From Gemmatimonadota bacterium (lineage in GTDB: Bacteria; Gemmatimonadota; Gemmatimonadetes; Longimicrobiales; RSA9), in assembly GCA_016207445.1 (NCBI GenBank), contig JACQPS010000052.1:1-10340 (forward strand): DNA of 10,340 nt, given 5' to 3'. Below are positions 4,825-10,340 of the stretch, piece after piece; within the stretch, counting starts at the first letter, position 1; each line of letters opens with the position of its first letter. The notes below the pieces were generated by a model, which searched no databases, had not been told where the DNA came from, and saw nothing but the letters and a program-made list of their open reading frames with translations. The translations under genes and the position numbers were made by a program.

Positions 4825-6771
4825 ATGCACGCGAGAGAGTGGAGCAGTGCGGCGGTCGCGCTCGCGGGCCTCATGACGCTGCTTGCAGCCGAGCCGGGCG
4901 CAGCGCAGCGCACGGTGAAGCCCGTGCTGCACGGACGGCACTGGATCGCGATCACCGGGAAGCCGCTCGCCGCGACGGCCGGCGCCATGATCTTCCAGAA
5001 GGGCGGCAACGCCGTCGACGCGGCCACCGCCATGCTCGCCGCCACCTGCACCATGTGGGATGTGCTCAGCTGGGGCGGCGAGACGCAGGCGCTCATCTAC
5101 AACCCGAGGACCGGCAAGATCATCGCGCTGAACGCGCTCGGGGTGGCGCCGACCGGCGCGACCACCGAGTTCTACCGGAGCAAGGGCTACCGCTACCCGC
5201 CCGAGGACGGGCCGCTCTCGGCGATCACACCCGGGACGCCGGGTGGGCTGATCACCATGCTCGCGGAGTTCGGGCGGCTCTCGCTCAAGGACGTGCTCGA
5301 GCCGGCGATCCGCCTGGCCGAGGGGTACCCGATCGAGGAGCAGACGGCGAACAGCATCGAGCGCGAGAAGGCGAAGCTGAAGCAGTGGAAGTACTCGCGC
5401 GAGGTCATGCTGCCGCACCTGGGCGAAGCGCGCGAGGCGCCGTACCCGGGCGAGATCTTCCGGCAGCCCGACCTGGCCGCCACGCTGAACAAGCTGGTCG
5501 AGGCCGAGCAGCAGGCGCTCAAGCAGGGAAAGAGCCGCAAGGAAGCGATCTACGCGGCGTACGACCGCTTCTACAAGACTGACATCGCGCGCGAGCTGGT
5601 CCGGGGCGCGCGCGAAGAGGGCGCGCTGCTCACGCTCGAGGACCTCTCCAACTGGAAGGTCATCCTCGAGGAGCCGGTCAAGACGAGCTACCGCGGCATC
5701 GACGTCTACAAGCTGAACGTGTGGACGCAGGGCCCGGTCATGCTGCAGGCGCTCAACATCCTCGAGAACTTCGACCTGAAGGCGATGGGGTACAACAGCG
5801 CGCGCTACATCCACACGCTCTACCAGGCGATGAACCACGCCTACGCCGACCGCGACTTCTACTACGGCGATCCGTACTTCCCGCCGGAGGAGCCGGTGGC
5901 GGGGCTGCTCTCCAAGGAATACGCGCGCGAGCGCGCGAGGCTCATTGACCCGGAGCGCAACGACCCGAACGTGAAGCCGGGCGACCCCTACCCGTTCCAG
6001 GGCGGGAGCAACCCGTTCCTGGCGTACCTGAAGGCGTGGCCGCCGAAGCCGGAGAAGGCGACGACGCCTGCCCCGAGCGGAGCCGAGGGGGCGCCGGCCG
6101 GATCCGGTGTTCTCGGCGGTTCGGGTCCCGGCGGCGCGCCGGAGGGCGCGTCACGGGCGGAGAAGGCGTCGCTGGAAGCGTCGTTCTTCCGCGGCACGAC
6201 CTCGATCGAAGCGGCGGACGCGGAGGGGTGGGTCGTGTCGGTTACGCCCAGCGGCGGCTGGATCCCGGCCGTGATCGCGGGCCGTACGGGCATCGGCCTG
6301 AGCCAGCGCGCGCAGCAGTTCGTCACCGACCCGGCGGAGAACCCGTTCAACGTGATCGAGCCGAGGAAGCGGCCGCGCGTCACGCTCACGCCCGGGATGG
6401 CGCTCAAGGACGGGAAGCCGTTCCTGTCGTTCGCGGTGCAGGGCGGCGACACGCAGGATCAGAACCTGATCCAGTTCTTCCTGAACGTGGTCGAGTTCGG
6501 CATGAACGTGCAGCAGGCGGCCGAGGCGGCGAATATCACCAGCTACCAGATGCGCAGCTCGTTCGACCTGCACGAGTCGGAGCCCGGGCGCATCACCGTG
6601 CGCGACGACACGCCGCCCTGGGTCATCGCCGAGCTGCAGCACATGGGCTACCGCGTCCAGATCGATGACATAACCTCCGGCCCGATCAACGCCATCTTCT
6701 TCGACCGGCAGCACGGGACGTTCTGGGGCGGGTCGGCGTACCACGGGGAGGATTACGGCATCGCGTGGTAG
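4825..6771 (+). CDS. Exported gamma-glutamyltransferase-family N-terminal nucleophile hydrolase
   Basis: This 648-residue precursor belongs to the GGT family. Residues 1-28 look like a signal peptide (AVALAGLMTLLAAEPGAAQ), so it acts in the periplasm or outside. GKPLAATAGAMIFQKGGNAV (46-65) and SAITPGTPGGLITMLAEFG (132-150) are family hallmarks. The expected nucleophile is Thr458 in FFRGTTSIEAAD; autocleavage there would give a 457-residue large chain (including signal) and a 191-residue small chain, the usual small-subunit size. The normal TTH is TTS here, and the GGT motif with the substrate-carboxylate Arg reads ALNALGVAP without Arg. AVQGGDTQDQ (537-546) is like YwrD-type members. Residues 407-450 form a Pro/Gly/Ala-rich linker partly encoded by a repeat-like sequence. 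GAGGA at 4814-4818 supports the start. Substrate is unknown; classical glutathione hydrolysis is doubtful. Confidence 0.88.
   Translation: MHAREWSSAAVALAGLMTLLAAEPGAAQRTVKPVLHGRHWIAITGKPLAATAGAMIFQKGGNAVDAATAMLAATCTMWDVLSWGGETQALIYNPRTGKIIALNALGVAPTGATTEFYRSKGYRYPPEDGPLSAITPGTPGGLITMLAEFGRLSLKDVLEPAIRLAEGYPIEEQTANSIEREKAKLKQWKYSREVMLPHLGEAREAPYPGEIFRQPDLAATLNKLVEAEQQALKQGKSRKEAIYAAYDRFYKTDIARELVRGAREEGALLTLEDLSNWKVILEEPVKTSYRGIDVYKLNVWTQGPVMLQALNILENFDLKAMGYNSARYIHTLYQAMNHAYADRDFYYGDPYFPPEEPVAGLLSKEYARERARLIDPERNDPNVKPGDPYPFQGGSNPFLAYLKAWPPKPEKATTPAPSGAEGAPAGSGVLGGSGPGGAPEGASRAEKASLEASFFRGTTSIEAADAEGWVVSVTPSGGWIPAVIAGRTGIGLSQRAQQFVTDPAENPFNVIEPRKRPRVTLTPGMALKDGKPFLSFAVQGGDTQDQNLIQFFLNVVEFGMNVQQAAEAANITSYQMRSSFDLHESEPGRITVRDDTPPWVIAELQHMGYRVQIDDITSGPINAIFFDRQHGTFWGGSAYHGEDYGIAW
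6067..6090. repeat. In-frame interspersed-repeat-like segment inside the GGT-family gene
   Basis: The segment has the core CCCCGAGCGGAGCCGAGGGG (6071-6090), preceded by CCTG. It resembles the short palindromic repeat with CCTGAGC...GTCGAAGGG arms found dispersed in many environmental genomes; its alternative frames give the familiar CPERSRG and RLRSGQA strings. Here it is read as PAPSGAEG (residues 415-422), within a linker absent from ordinary family members. There is only one copy in this window, so repeat status rests on recognition of the motif. Confidence 0.5.
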
Positions 6772-6790
6772 TGCGCGGGTCGGGCCGGCA

Positions 6791-6870
6791 CGGTTTCACG
6801 CGGAGACGCCGAGAAGAAGACTTCTAGAATTCTGTTCTCGGGTTTCCTCCGCGTCTCCGCGTGAACTGTC
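6791..6870. repeat. Large inverted repeat E1 (CGCGGAG type) after the GGT-family stop
   Basis: The arms TTCACGCGGAGACGC (6795-6809) and GCGTCTCCGCGTGAA (6851-6865) are perfect 15-mers. An inner stem CGAGAA/TTCTCG (6810-6815, 6835-6840) and the 8-base palindrome AGAATTCT (6826-6833) lie in the AT-richer centre. It starts 19 bases after the stop codon of the gene at 4825. Fourteen bases of its core, on the minus strand, are identical to the core of element E2 (AGAACAGAATTCTA), which links the two despite different arms. It may act as terminator or mRNA 3' end structure. Confidence 0.85.
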
Positions 6871-6891
6871 GTTTGGGACGCCCGGCTACGG

Positions 6892-6920
6892 TGGACCCCC
6901 GGGCGCGCGCGGGGTACTAT
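6892..6920 (+). promoter_or_regulatory. Candidate promoter for the YbaK-type gene
   Basis: TGGACC (6892-6897) and TACTAT (6915-6920) are separated by 17 bases; each matches four of six consensus positions. Transcription would start near 6927, about 45 bases before the ATG at 6972. It lies just after inverted repeat E1, consistent with a new transcription unit starting after the GGT-family gene ends. Confidence 0.4.
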
Positions 6921-6971
6921 GGCGGGGGTTGGCCGGAGGGGTCCCGCCCTTCCAAAACCAGGGAGCCTGCC

Positions 6972-7436
6972 ATGAGCTGCAAGGACCGGCTGGACGCCTA
7001 TCTGCGGGAGAACCGCATTCCTTTCCAATTTCAGCACCATCCGGCGGCGTTCACGGCTCAGGAGGTCGCGGCCAGCGAGCACGTGCCGGGACGGCTGGTG
7101 GCCAAAACCTTCATGGCCATGGCCGACGGCAAGCTCGTCATGGCCGTGGTGCCGGCGCCGGCGAAGGTGGACCTGGACAAGCTGCAGCGAGCCACGGGTG
7201 CCGAGGACGTGCGCGTCGCGACCGAGGCCGAGTTCGGCCCGGCGTTCCCCGACTGCGACGTGGGCGCCATGCCCGCACTCGGCAACATCTATAACGTCCC
7301 GGTCTACCTGGACCAGGCGCTCACGCACAACGACACCATGGTCACGCAGGCGGGGACGCACACCGACACGATCAGCCTGAAGTACGCGGATTACGCCCGG
7401 CTGGTGCAGCCGAAGGTGGCGGACCTCAGTCGCTGA
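6972..7436 (+). CDS. YbaK/ProX-type aminoacyl-tRNA deacylase
   Basis: The 154-residue cytoplasmic protein matches the YbaK/EbsC fold, whose members hydrolyse mischarged tRNAs such as Cys-tRNA(Pro) or Ala-tRNA(Pro) in trans. Family hallmarks are the opening YLRENRIPFQFQHHPAAFTA (10-29), the conserved Lys45 in LVAKTFMAMADGKLVM, the segment AKVDLDKL (64-71), the substrate-loop motif GAMPALGNIYNVPVY (98-112) and the C-terminal THTDTISLKYADYARL (129-144). The length is normal. The frame is open from 6861, but those codons come from inverted repeat E1 and the promoter region. AGGGAG at 6960-6965, six bases before the ATG at 6972, marks the true start. Which aminoacyl-tRNA it edits cannot be decided here. 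It seems to be a single-gene unit, flanked by E1 and E2. Confidence 0.88.
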   Translation: MSCKDRLDAYLRENRIPFQFQHHPAAFTAQEVAASEHVPGRLVAKTFMAMADGKLVMAVVPAPAKVDLDKLQRATGAEDVRVATEAEFGPAFPDCDVGAMPALGNIYNVPVYLDQALTHNDTMVTQAGTHTDTISLKYADYARLVQPKVADLSR

Positions 7437-7467
7437 TGGACGCCGACGGGCGGGGGCTGGAAAATTT

Positions 7468-7546
7468 TCACCGCAGAGATCGCAAAGGACGCAAAGAACA
7501 GAATTCTATAGTTTGTTCTTCGCGTCCTTTGTGTTCTTTGCGGTGA
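7468..7546. repeat. Large inverted repeat E2 (CGCAAAG type) between convergent genes
   Basis: The 33-base arms (7468-7500 and 7514-7546) match at 29 of 33 positions and begin TCACCGCA. Each contains CAAAGGACGC followed by AAGAACA, and the loop is 13 bases. The palindrome AGAATTCT (7500-7507) spans the left arm end and loop. The element starts 31 bases after the YbaK-type stop. The methyltransferase gene on the other strand reads into it and stops in its loop, so the element contributes coding sequence as well as possibly a shared 3' end for two converging transcripts. Confidence 0.9.
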
Positions 7547-8033
7547 GTTGTGCTCGCGGGCGCCGCGGAAGCTGCGGCAGCCAGCGCGGGACCGCGCGGC
7601 GGTAGTCGTCGTAGGCGGGGCCGAACTTGCGGCGCAGCGTAGGCTCCTCGTAGAGCAGCACGAACCCGTGGAACGCAGTGAGCACCCCGAGCGCGTAGGC
7701 CAGCAGCACGCCCGACGCGTACAGCGCCGCCTCTCCCAGCAGCACCAGCCCCACACCCACGTACATCGGATTGCGCGTGTGGCGGTAGAGCCCGCGCACC
7801 ACCAGCACCTTGGGTGGATCGATCGGTGCGGGCGTGCCCCGCCCCGTACGCGCGAAGTGCCAGAGGCACCAGAAGAAGATCGCCGCGCCCGCGGTGCTGA
7901 GCGGCAGGCCGACCCACCTCCACCCCTCCAGCTCGATCTCCGCCGACCCGGGTCGGAGCGCGCGCGGGATGAGCACCGCGATCGTGCCGGGCACGAGCAC
8001 GGTGAAGAGCAGGTTCTTCAGCGTCAGCCACAT
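7506..8033 (-). CDS. Isoprenylcysteine methyltransferase/PEMT-like membrane protein
   Basis: The 175-residue integral membrane protein has the signature of the ICMT/phospholipid-methyltransferase superfamily: GLYRHTRNPMYVGVGLVLLG (81-100) and EEPTLRRKFGPAYDDYRRAV (129-148), then PRWLP. These form the SAM-binding and catalytic C-terminal region. Hydrophobic segments lie near 8-24, 40-58, 92-108 and 109-127. The methyl acceptor is unknown; bacterial members are often called simply 'isoprenylcysteine carboxyl methyltransferase family'. The last 12 residues (TAKNTKDAKNKL) are encoded by inverted repeat E2, and the TAG stop at 7506-7508 lies in the repeat loop, so the original C-terminus was probably replaced. 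No strong Shine-Dalgarno precedes the ATG at 8033, and only 24 bases separate it from repeat E3, so its expression mode is unclear. Confidence 0.85.
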   Translation of the reverse strand: MWLTLKNLLFTVLVPGTIAVLIPRALRPGSAEIELEGWRWVGLPLSTAGAAIFFWCLWHFARTGRGTPAPIDPPKVLVVRGLYRHTRNPMYVGVGLVLLGEAALYASGVLLAYALGVLTAFHGFVLLYEEPTLRRKFGPAYDDYRRAVPRWLPQLPRRPRAQLTAKNTKDAKNKL

Positions 8034-8057
8034 TGGACAGGTCCGGGCCGAGCTGGC

Positions 8058-8150
8058 ACAGTTTCACGCGGAGGCGCGGAGAACCGCGGAGAACAAACAT
8101 TCTCAAAAAATTTGTTCTCCGGTGCCCTCCGCGCCTCCGCGTGAAACTGT
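8058..8150. repeat. Large inverted repeat E3 (CGCGGAG type)
   Basis: The 40-base arms (8058-8097 and 8111-8150) match at 36 of 40 positions. They start ACAGTTTCACGCGGAGGCGC and end GAGAACAAA at the centre; the 13-base loop includes an A6 run (T6 on the minus strand). It lies five bases beyond the stop of the SHOCT gene and 24 bases before the start of the methyltransferase gene, both on the minus strand. It is the longest near-perfect stem of the four elements and would fold into a very stable RNA hairpin. Confidence 0.9.
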
Positions 8151-8155
8151 CCTAC

Positions 8156-8482
8156 TCAGCCGCGCCGCTGAAACAAGCGATCCAGCTCCCGCTCGTACTC
8201 CTCCACCGTAATCTCGTCCGCCACGTAGCGCCGCTGCAGCGCCTCGAGCGGCGTCTCCTTCGGCGGCGCGACGGGGGCCGCGCGGGCGCGCACGGGCGGG
8301 ACGGGCCGCGCACCGACGCGCCCCGGTGGCGGCCACGCCAGCATGCGCGGATCGGGCGGGGCCCAGCGCCAGCCGTACAGCGAGCGACCGGACCAACCCC
8401 AGGTGCGCACGCGCCAGCCGCAGCCGCGCGCGCACAGACGGAACAGGAAAAAGAAGAAGAAGAGCCACAGGATGCCGGACAT
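8156..8482 (-). CDS. Small SHOCT-domain membrane protein
   Basis: The 108-residue protein begins with a single hydrophobic segment (MSGILWLFFFFFLFRLCA, residues 1-18) that is probably a membrane anchor or signal anchor. A Trp/Arg-rich part (22-50) and a Pro/Arg-rich spacer (51-76) follow, then a C-terminal SHOCT domain, TPLEALQRRYVADEITVEEY (77-96) and ERELDRLF. SHOCT is a short module of about 30 residues found at protein termini; its role is unsettled, possibly oligomerisation. The start at 8482 has GGAGGAGG just upstream, in the 15 bases after the PadR stop codon, so the two genes form one operon and PadR probably controls it. The coding frame is supported by the SHOCT match; other frames over this GC-rich stretch give only compositional noise. 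Confidence 0.8.
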   Translation of the reverse strand: MSGILWLFFFFFLFRLCARGCGWRVRTWGWSGRSLYGWRWAPPDPRMLAWPPPGRVGARPVPPVRARAAPVAPPKETPLEALQRRYVADEITVEEYERELDRLFQRRG

Positions 8483-8497
8483 CGCGCGCCTCCTCCC

Positions 8498-9070
8498 TCA
8501 GACCGTATCCGACCTGGCCTGCGGACGCACCCCCTCGACGTCGTGCGTCGCGCGGTCCAGGATCTCGCGCAGCTGCCGGATGACATCTTCATCCCCCGGC
8601 CACTTCACCGCCCGCTCGAACGTCGCCTGCGCCAGACGGCTGAACGAGCGCGTCACCTCGCCCATGCCCGCGCGGAAGAACCGGCTCGTGAACTCCGACA
8701 CCCGGTCGAAGATGTTCTCCACCACGTCCCGGTTCTCGTGCAGGTACTCGCGCCCCGCGTCCGTGATGCTGTAGACCTTCTTCCCCTCCTCCTCCTTCGC
8801 AACCACATACCCCTGGTCCTCCAGCATCTGCAGCGTCGGGTACACGGAGCCGGCGCTCGCGCGGTACCACCCGCCCGACTCCTCCTCCAGCGCCCGCATC
8901 ACCTCGTAGCCGTGCATCGGCTTCTCCTTCAGCAGCCGCAGGATCACGTACTTCAGATCGCCGCGATCGAAGAAGCGCCACTGGAAGCCGGGGCCGCACC
9001 CGGCGCCCCAACCGCCGGGGCCGCCCCGTGCCCACGCGCCCCAGCCGAAGCCTCGTGCCCTTGGACCCAT
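8498..9070 (-). CDS. PadR-family transcriptional regulator
   Basis: The 190-residue DNA-binding protein has a Gly/Trp-rich N-terminal tail (residues 1-30), a PadR winged helix (about 36-110) and a helical C-terminal dimerisation part (about 113-180). The key run is FFDRGDLKYVILRLLKEKPM (33-52), then HGYEVMRALEEES (53-65), the recognition helix in AGSVYPTLQMLEDQGYV (73-89) and the wing KEEEGKKVYSITDAGREYL (92-110). GAGGGA about six bases before the ATG at 9070 supports the start. PadR proteins repress promoters and are released by ligands such as phenolics or drugs. Here the next gene, 15 bp downstream, encodes a SHOCT membrane protein; regulator plus small membrane protein is a frequent arrangement. 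A 12-bp palindrome at the promoter is the probable autoregulatory site. The ligand is unknown. Confidence 0.92.
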   Translation of the reverse strand: MGPRARGFGWGAWARGGPGGWGAGCGPGFQWRFFDRGDLKYVILRLLKEKPMHGYEVMRALEEESGGWYRASAGSVYPTLQMLEDQGYVVAKEEEGKKVYSITDAGREYLHENRDVVENIFDRVSEFTSRFFRAGMGEVTRSFSRLAQATFERAVKWPGDEDVIRQLREILDRATHDVEGVRPQARSDTV

Positions 9071-9145
9071 CTCGTTCCCTCACAATCAGTAAGCCTCTGA
9101 CGACGCCGTCGCCGCCCGTCCCGGCCGGCCCCGGCGACGTATCTA

Positions 9146-9174
9146 CCGATATATCGGCCGAAGTGTCGTGTCAA
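9146..9174 (-). promoter_or_regulatory. PadR promoter with palindromic operator at the -10
   Basis: On the minus strand a perfect TTGACA lies at 9174-9169. The perfect 12-bp palindrome CCGATATATCGG (9146-9157) follows where the -10 should be: TATATC (9153-9148) with a 15-base spacer, or shifted boxes with 16-17 bases. The AT-rich palindrome in GC-rich surroundings, 75-87 bases upstream of the PadR start, fits an autorepressor site that blocks RNA polymerase. Confidence 0.55.
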
Positions 9175-9205
9175 GGGGGCGCTTGGACGCGCGAGGGCAG
9201 GGCCG

Positions 9206-9326
9206 GAAACCTTTGCCGCAAAGACGCAAAGGACGCAAAGCAAGGTCGCAAAGAACAGATGAGAAAAAATTGAAGAAATCCGTTCTCTGCGTCCTTTGCG
9301 CTCTTTGCGCCTTTGCGGTGGGTTTC
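9206..9326. repeat. Large inverted repeat E4 (CGCAAAG type)
   Basis: The outer bases GAAACC (9206-9211) pair with GGTTTC (9321-9326). Each arm has a run of CGCAAAG units, four on the left (CCGCAAAGACGCAAAGGACG and onward, 9216-9253) and their complements on the right (9286-9317). The two arms differ by small indels and unit spacing. The centre holds AGAAC (9252-9256) pairing with GTTCT (9282-9286) around an AT-rich 25-base loop with an A6 run. It begins on the 3' side of the CocE-type gene, 16 bases past its stop, and lies upstream of the PadR promoter. Confidence 0.85.
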
Positions 9327-9342
9327 TTCGCCGGGGCGCCCG

Positions 9343-10340
9343 CTAAGGTTGGACGGCGGTGGGCTGCCCCGGGATGGCGAGGACGCGCAGCCGCGAGGCG
9401 AGGTCGCGCGAGCGGATGACGCGCTGCGTCGCCTTGGTGAAATCGGCCTCGGACGCGTAGAAGATGTTGGGGACGAACTTCTGCGGGTTGCGGTCGACGA
9501 GCGGGAACCAGGTGCTCTGGATCTGGACCATGACGCGGTGCCCCTTCTGGAACGTGTGCAGCACGTCCTGGAGCGGGAGGATGATCATGGTGGGGATGCC
9601 GGGCTCGAAGGGCTCGGGCGCGGCGTAGCTGCGGCGGAAGCGGCCGCGGATCGCCTCGCTGCGCACGAGCATCTGGTAGCCGCCGGTGCGCTGCCCCTCG
9701 CGCAGGTGCGGGAAATCCGGGTGGTCGCCGGGATAGACGTCGATGAGCTTGACGACGAAGTCGGCGTCGGTCCCGGTGGTGGCGACCCAGAGCTCGGCGG
9801 TGATCGGTCCGGCGAGCGTGAGGTCCTCGTCGAGCACGTGGGTGACGTAGGTGAGCACGTCCGGCCGCCGCGAGGCGAAGCGCTGGTCCTCGGTCATGTA
9901 CTCGCGCGTCATGCCGAGCGCGACATCCTGGGTGAACGGCACCGGCCGGGTGGGGTCGCTGACGTACTCGTCGAACGCGTCGAAGTCGGTGGCCCCGGGG
10001 AGCGGCGGCGAAAACGAGAGCTTCCCTTCCTCGCGCAGGTAGAGCTGCAGCTCGACGGCCTCGGCCGGCGGCCAGGTCTCGAGTCGGCGCCAGCGGTTCG
10101 CGCCGGTCTCGAAGACGAAGGCCTCCGGCAGCTTGGGGTCGGCGTCGTCCTTCAGGAAGTGACGGAAGAACGGGAGCTCGATGCTGTCGCGGTAGAAGAC
10201 GGCGGTCTTCTCCTGGAACCAGGCGTCGCCGAGCGACTGGCCGTCGCTGCGCGCCCAGCCGCCATGGAACCACGGCCCCATCACCAGGATGTTGAAGATG
10301 CCCGGGTTCTGCCGCTCGAGCGCGCGGTAGGTCTGGAGCG
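9343..10340 (-). CDS. CocE/NonD-family (S15-type) alpha/beta hydrolase, C-terminal part
   Basis: The gene enters from the right edge; its N-terminal catalytic core with the Ser and most of the alpha/beta-hydrolase fold lie outside. The visible 331 or so codons begin LQTYRALERQNPGIFNILVM and run into GPWFHGGW, the loop that carries the catalytic His in cocaine-esterase and glutaryl-7-ACA acylase-type proteins. After a cap-like stretch (YRDSIELPFFRHFLKDD) comes the C-terminal jelly-roll of X-Pro dipeptidyl-peptidase type, with TYVTHVLDEDLTLAGPITAE, LWVATTGTDADFVVKLIDVY and GHRVMVQIQSTWFPLVDRNP. The family hydrolyses esters, amides or acyl-peptides; the substrate cannot be told. It ends at TAG 9343-9345, 16 bases from inverted repeat E4. 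An internal GTG/ATG at 10284-10279 is not a start, since homology continues upstream without a break. Confidence 0.88.
   Translation of the reverse strand, partial: LQTYRALERQNPGIFNILVMGPWFHGGWARSDGQSLGDAWFQEKTAVFYRDSIELPFFRHFLKDDADPKLPEAFVFETGANRWRRLETWPPAEAVELQLYLREEGKLSFSPPLPGATDFDAFDEYVSDPTRPVPFTQDVALGMTREYMTEDQRFASRRPDVLTYVTHVLDEDLTLAGPITAELWVATTGTDADFVVKLIDVYPGDHPDFPHLREGQRTGGYQMLVRSEAIRGRFRRSYAAPEPFEPGIPTMIILPLQDVLHTFQKGHRVMVQIQSTWFPLVDRNPQKFVPNIFYASEADFTKATQRVIRSRDLASRLRVLAIPGQPTAVQP

Noticed and set aside
4681..5838. Long open N-terminal extension of the minus-strand peptidase frame
   Set aside because: It runs antisense through the GGT-family gene and its start region, has an Arg/Leu-rich shadow composition, and the signal peptide plus AGGAG mark the start at 4680.
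6861..6971. Longer N-terminus for the YbaK-type protein
   Set aside because: The extra codons come from repeat E1 and a probable promoter; AGGGAG precedes 6972 and the domain starts right after it.
8033..9100. 355-codon plus-strand open frame
   Set aside because: It covers repeat E3 and is antisense to the SHOCT and PadR genes, which have recognisable domains and ribosome sites.
9216..9253. CGCAAAG tandem units as a plasmid-type iteron origin
   Set aside because: Only four irregularly spaced units are present, they are mirrored on the other arm, similar elements recur nearby, and there is no replication gene or DnaA-box cluster.
6791..9326. CRISPR array or classical transposon ends
   Set aside because: The repeats are single large hairpins with genes between them, not short direct repeats with spacers; no transposase or consistent target duplication is visible.
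9143..10273. 376-codon minus-strand open frame overlapping the CocE-type gene
   Set aside because: It is a shifted frame with Arg/Pro/Ala-rich translation; the other minus frame contains GPWFHGGW and the jelly-roll motifs.

Overview
The window is strongly GC-rich and bacterial, with compact genes, clear Shine-Dalgarno sites and codon use biased to G/C in the third position. The mix of exported S9 and gamma-glutamyltransferase-like enzymes, a CocE-type hydrolase, PadR regulation and stop-proximal inverted repeats with CGCAAAG or CGCGGAG arms fits an environmental soil or sediment lineage. My best guess is Gemmatimonadota or a similar phylum, but no marker gene here proves it. The repeats with CGCAAAG arms and the CCCCGAGCGGAGCCGAGGGG motif belong to types I know as common in such uncultured genomes.

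Layout. Bases 1-95 (-) hold the N-terminus of a GMC-like FAD oxidoreductase. Divergent from it is a plus-strand operon (274-2480) with tightly spaced genes: an ArsR-family winged helix fused to a rhodanese domain, a DsrE-family sulfur carrier, and an FAD enzyme of the sulfide:quinone oxidoreductase (SQR) / flavocytochrome c type. A good TTGACA box and an AT-rich dyad lie just upstream. The genes together suggest a sulfide/sulfane-sulfur detoxification module: SQR oxidises sulfide, DsrE and rhodanese carry the sulfane sulfur, and the fused regulator may sense it.

Convergent to the operon is an exported oligopeptidase B-like S9 peptidase (2533-4680, -). Divergent from that, across a 144-bp leader holding nested inverted repeats, is an exported gamma-glutamyltransferase-family enzyme (4825-6771, +). 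Its linker before the catalytic Thr is low-complexity and contains a sequence resembling an interspersed repeat. A YbaK-type aminoacyl-tRNA deacylase follows (6972-7436, +).

The right part is on the minus strand: a PadR regulator (9070-8498), a small SHOCT-domain membrane protein (8482-8156) and an isoprenylcysteine-methyltransferase-like membrane protein (8033-7506), with the C-terminal part of a CocE/NonD (S15-type) hydrolase entering from the right edge (10340-9343).

The most unusual feature is a set of four large inverted repeats, each roughly 80-120 bp (6791-6870, 7468-7546, 8058-8150, 9206-9326), one in every intergenic gap of the right half except the 15-bp PadR-SHOCT gap. All four abut a stop codon and appear to share one orientation relative to the adjoining gene. 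One of them supplies the last dozen codons and the stop of the methyltransferase gene. No gene-free stretch exceeds about 280 bases; I see no tRNA, rRNA, CRISPR array or transposase.
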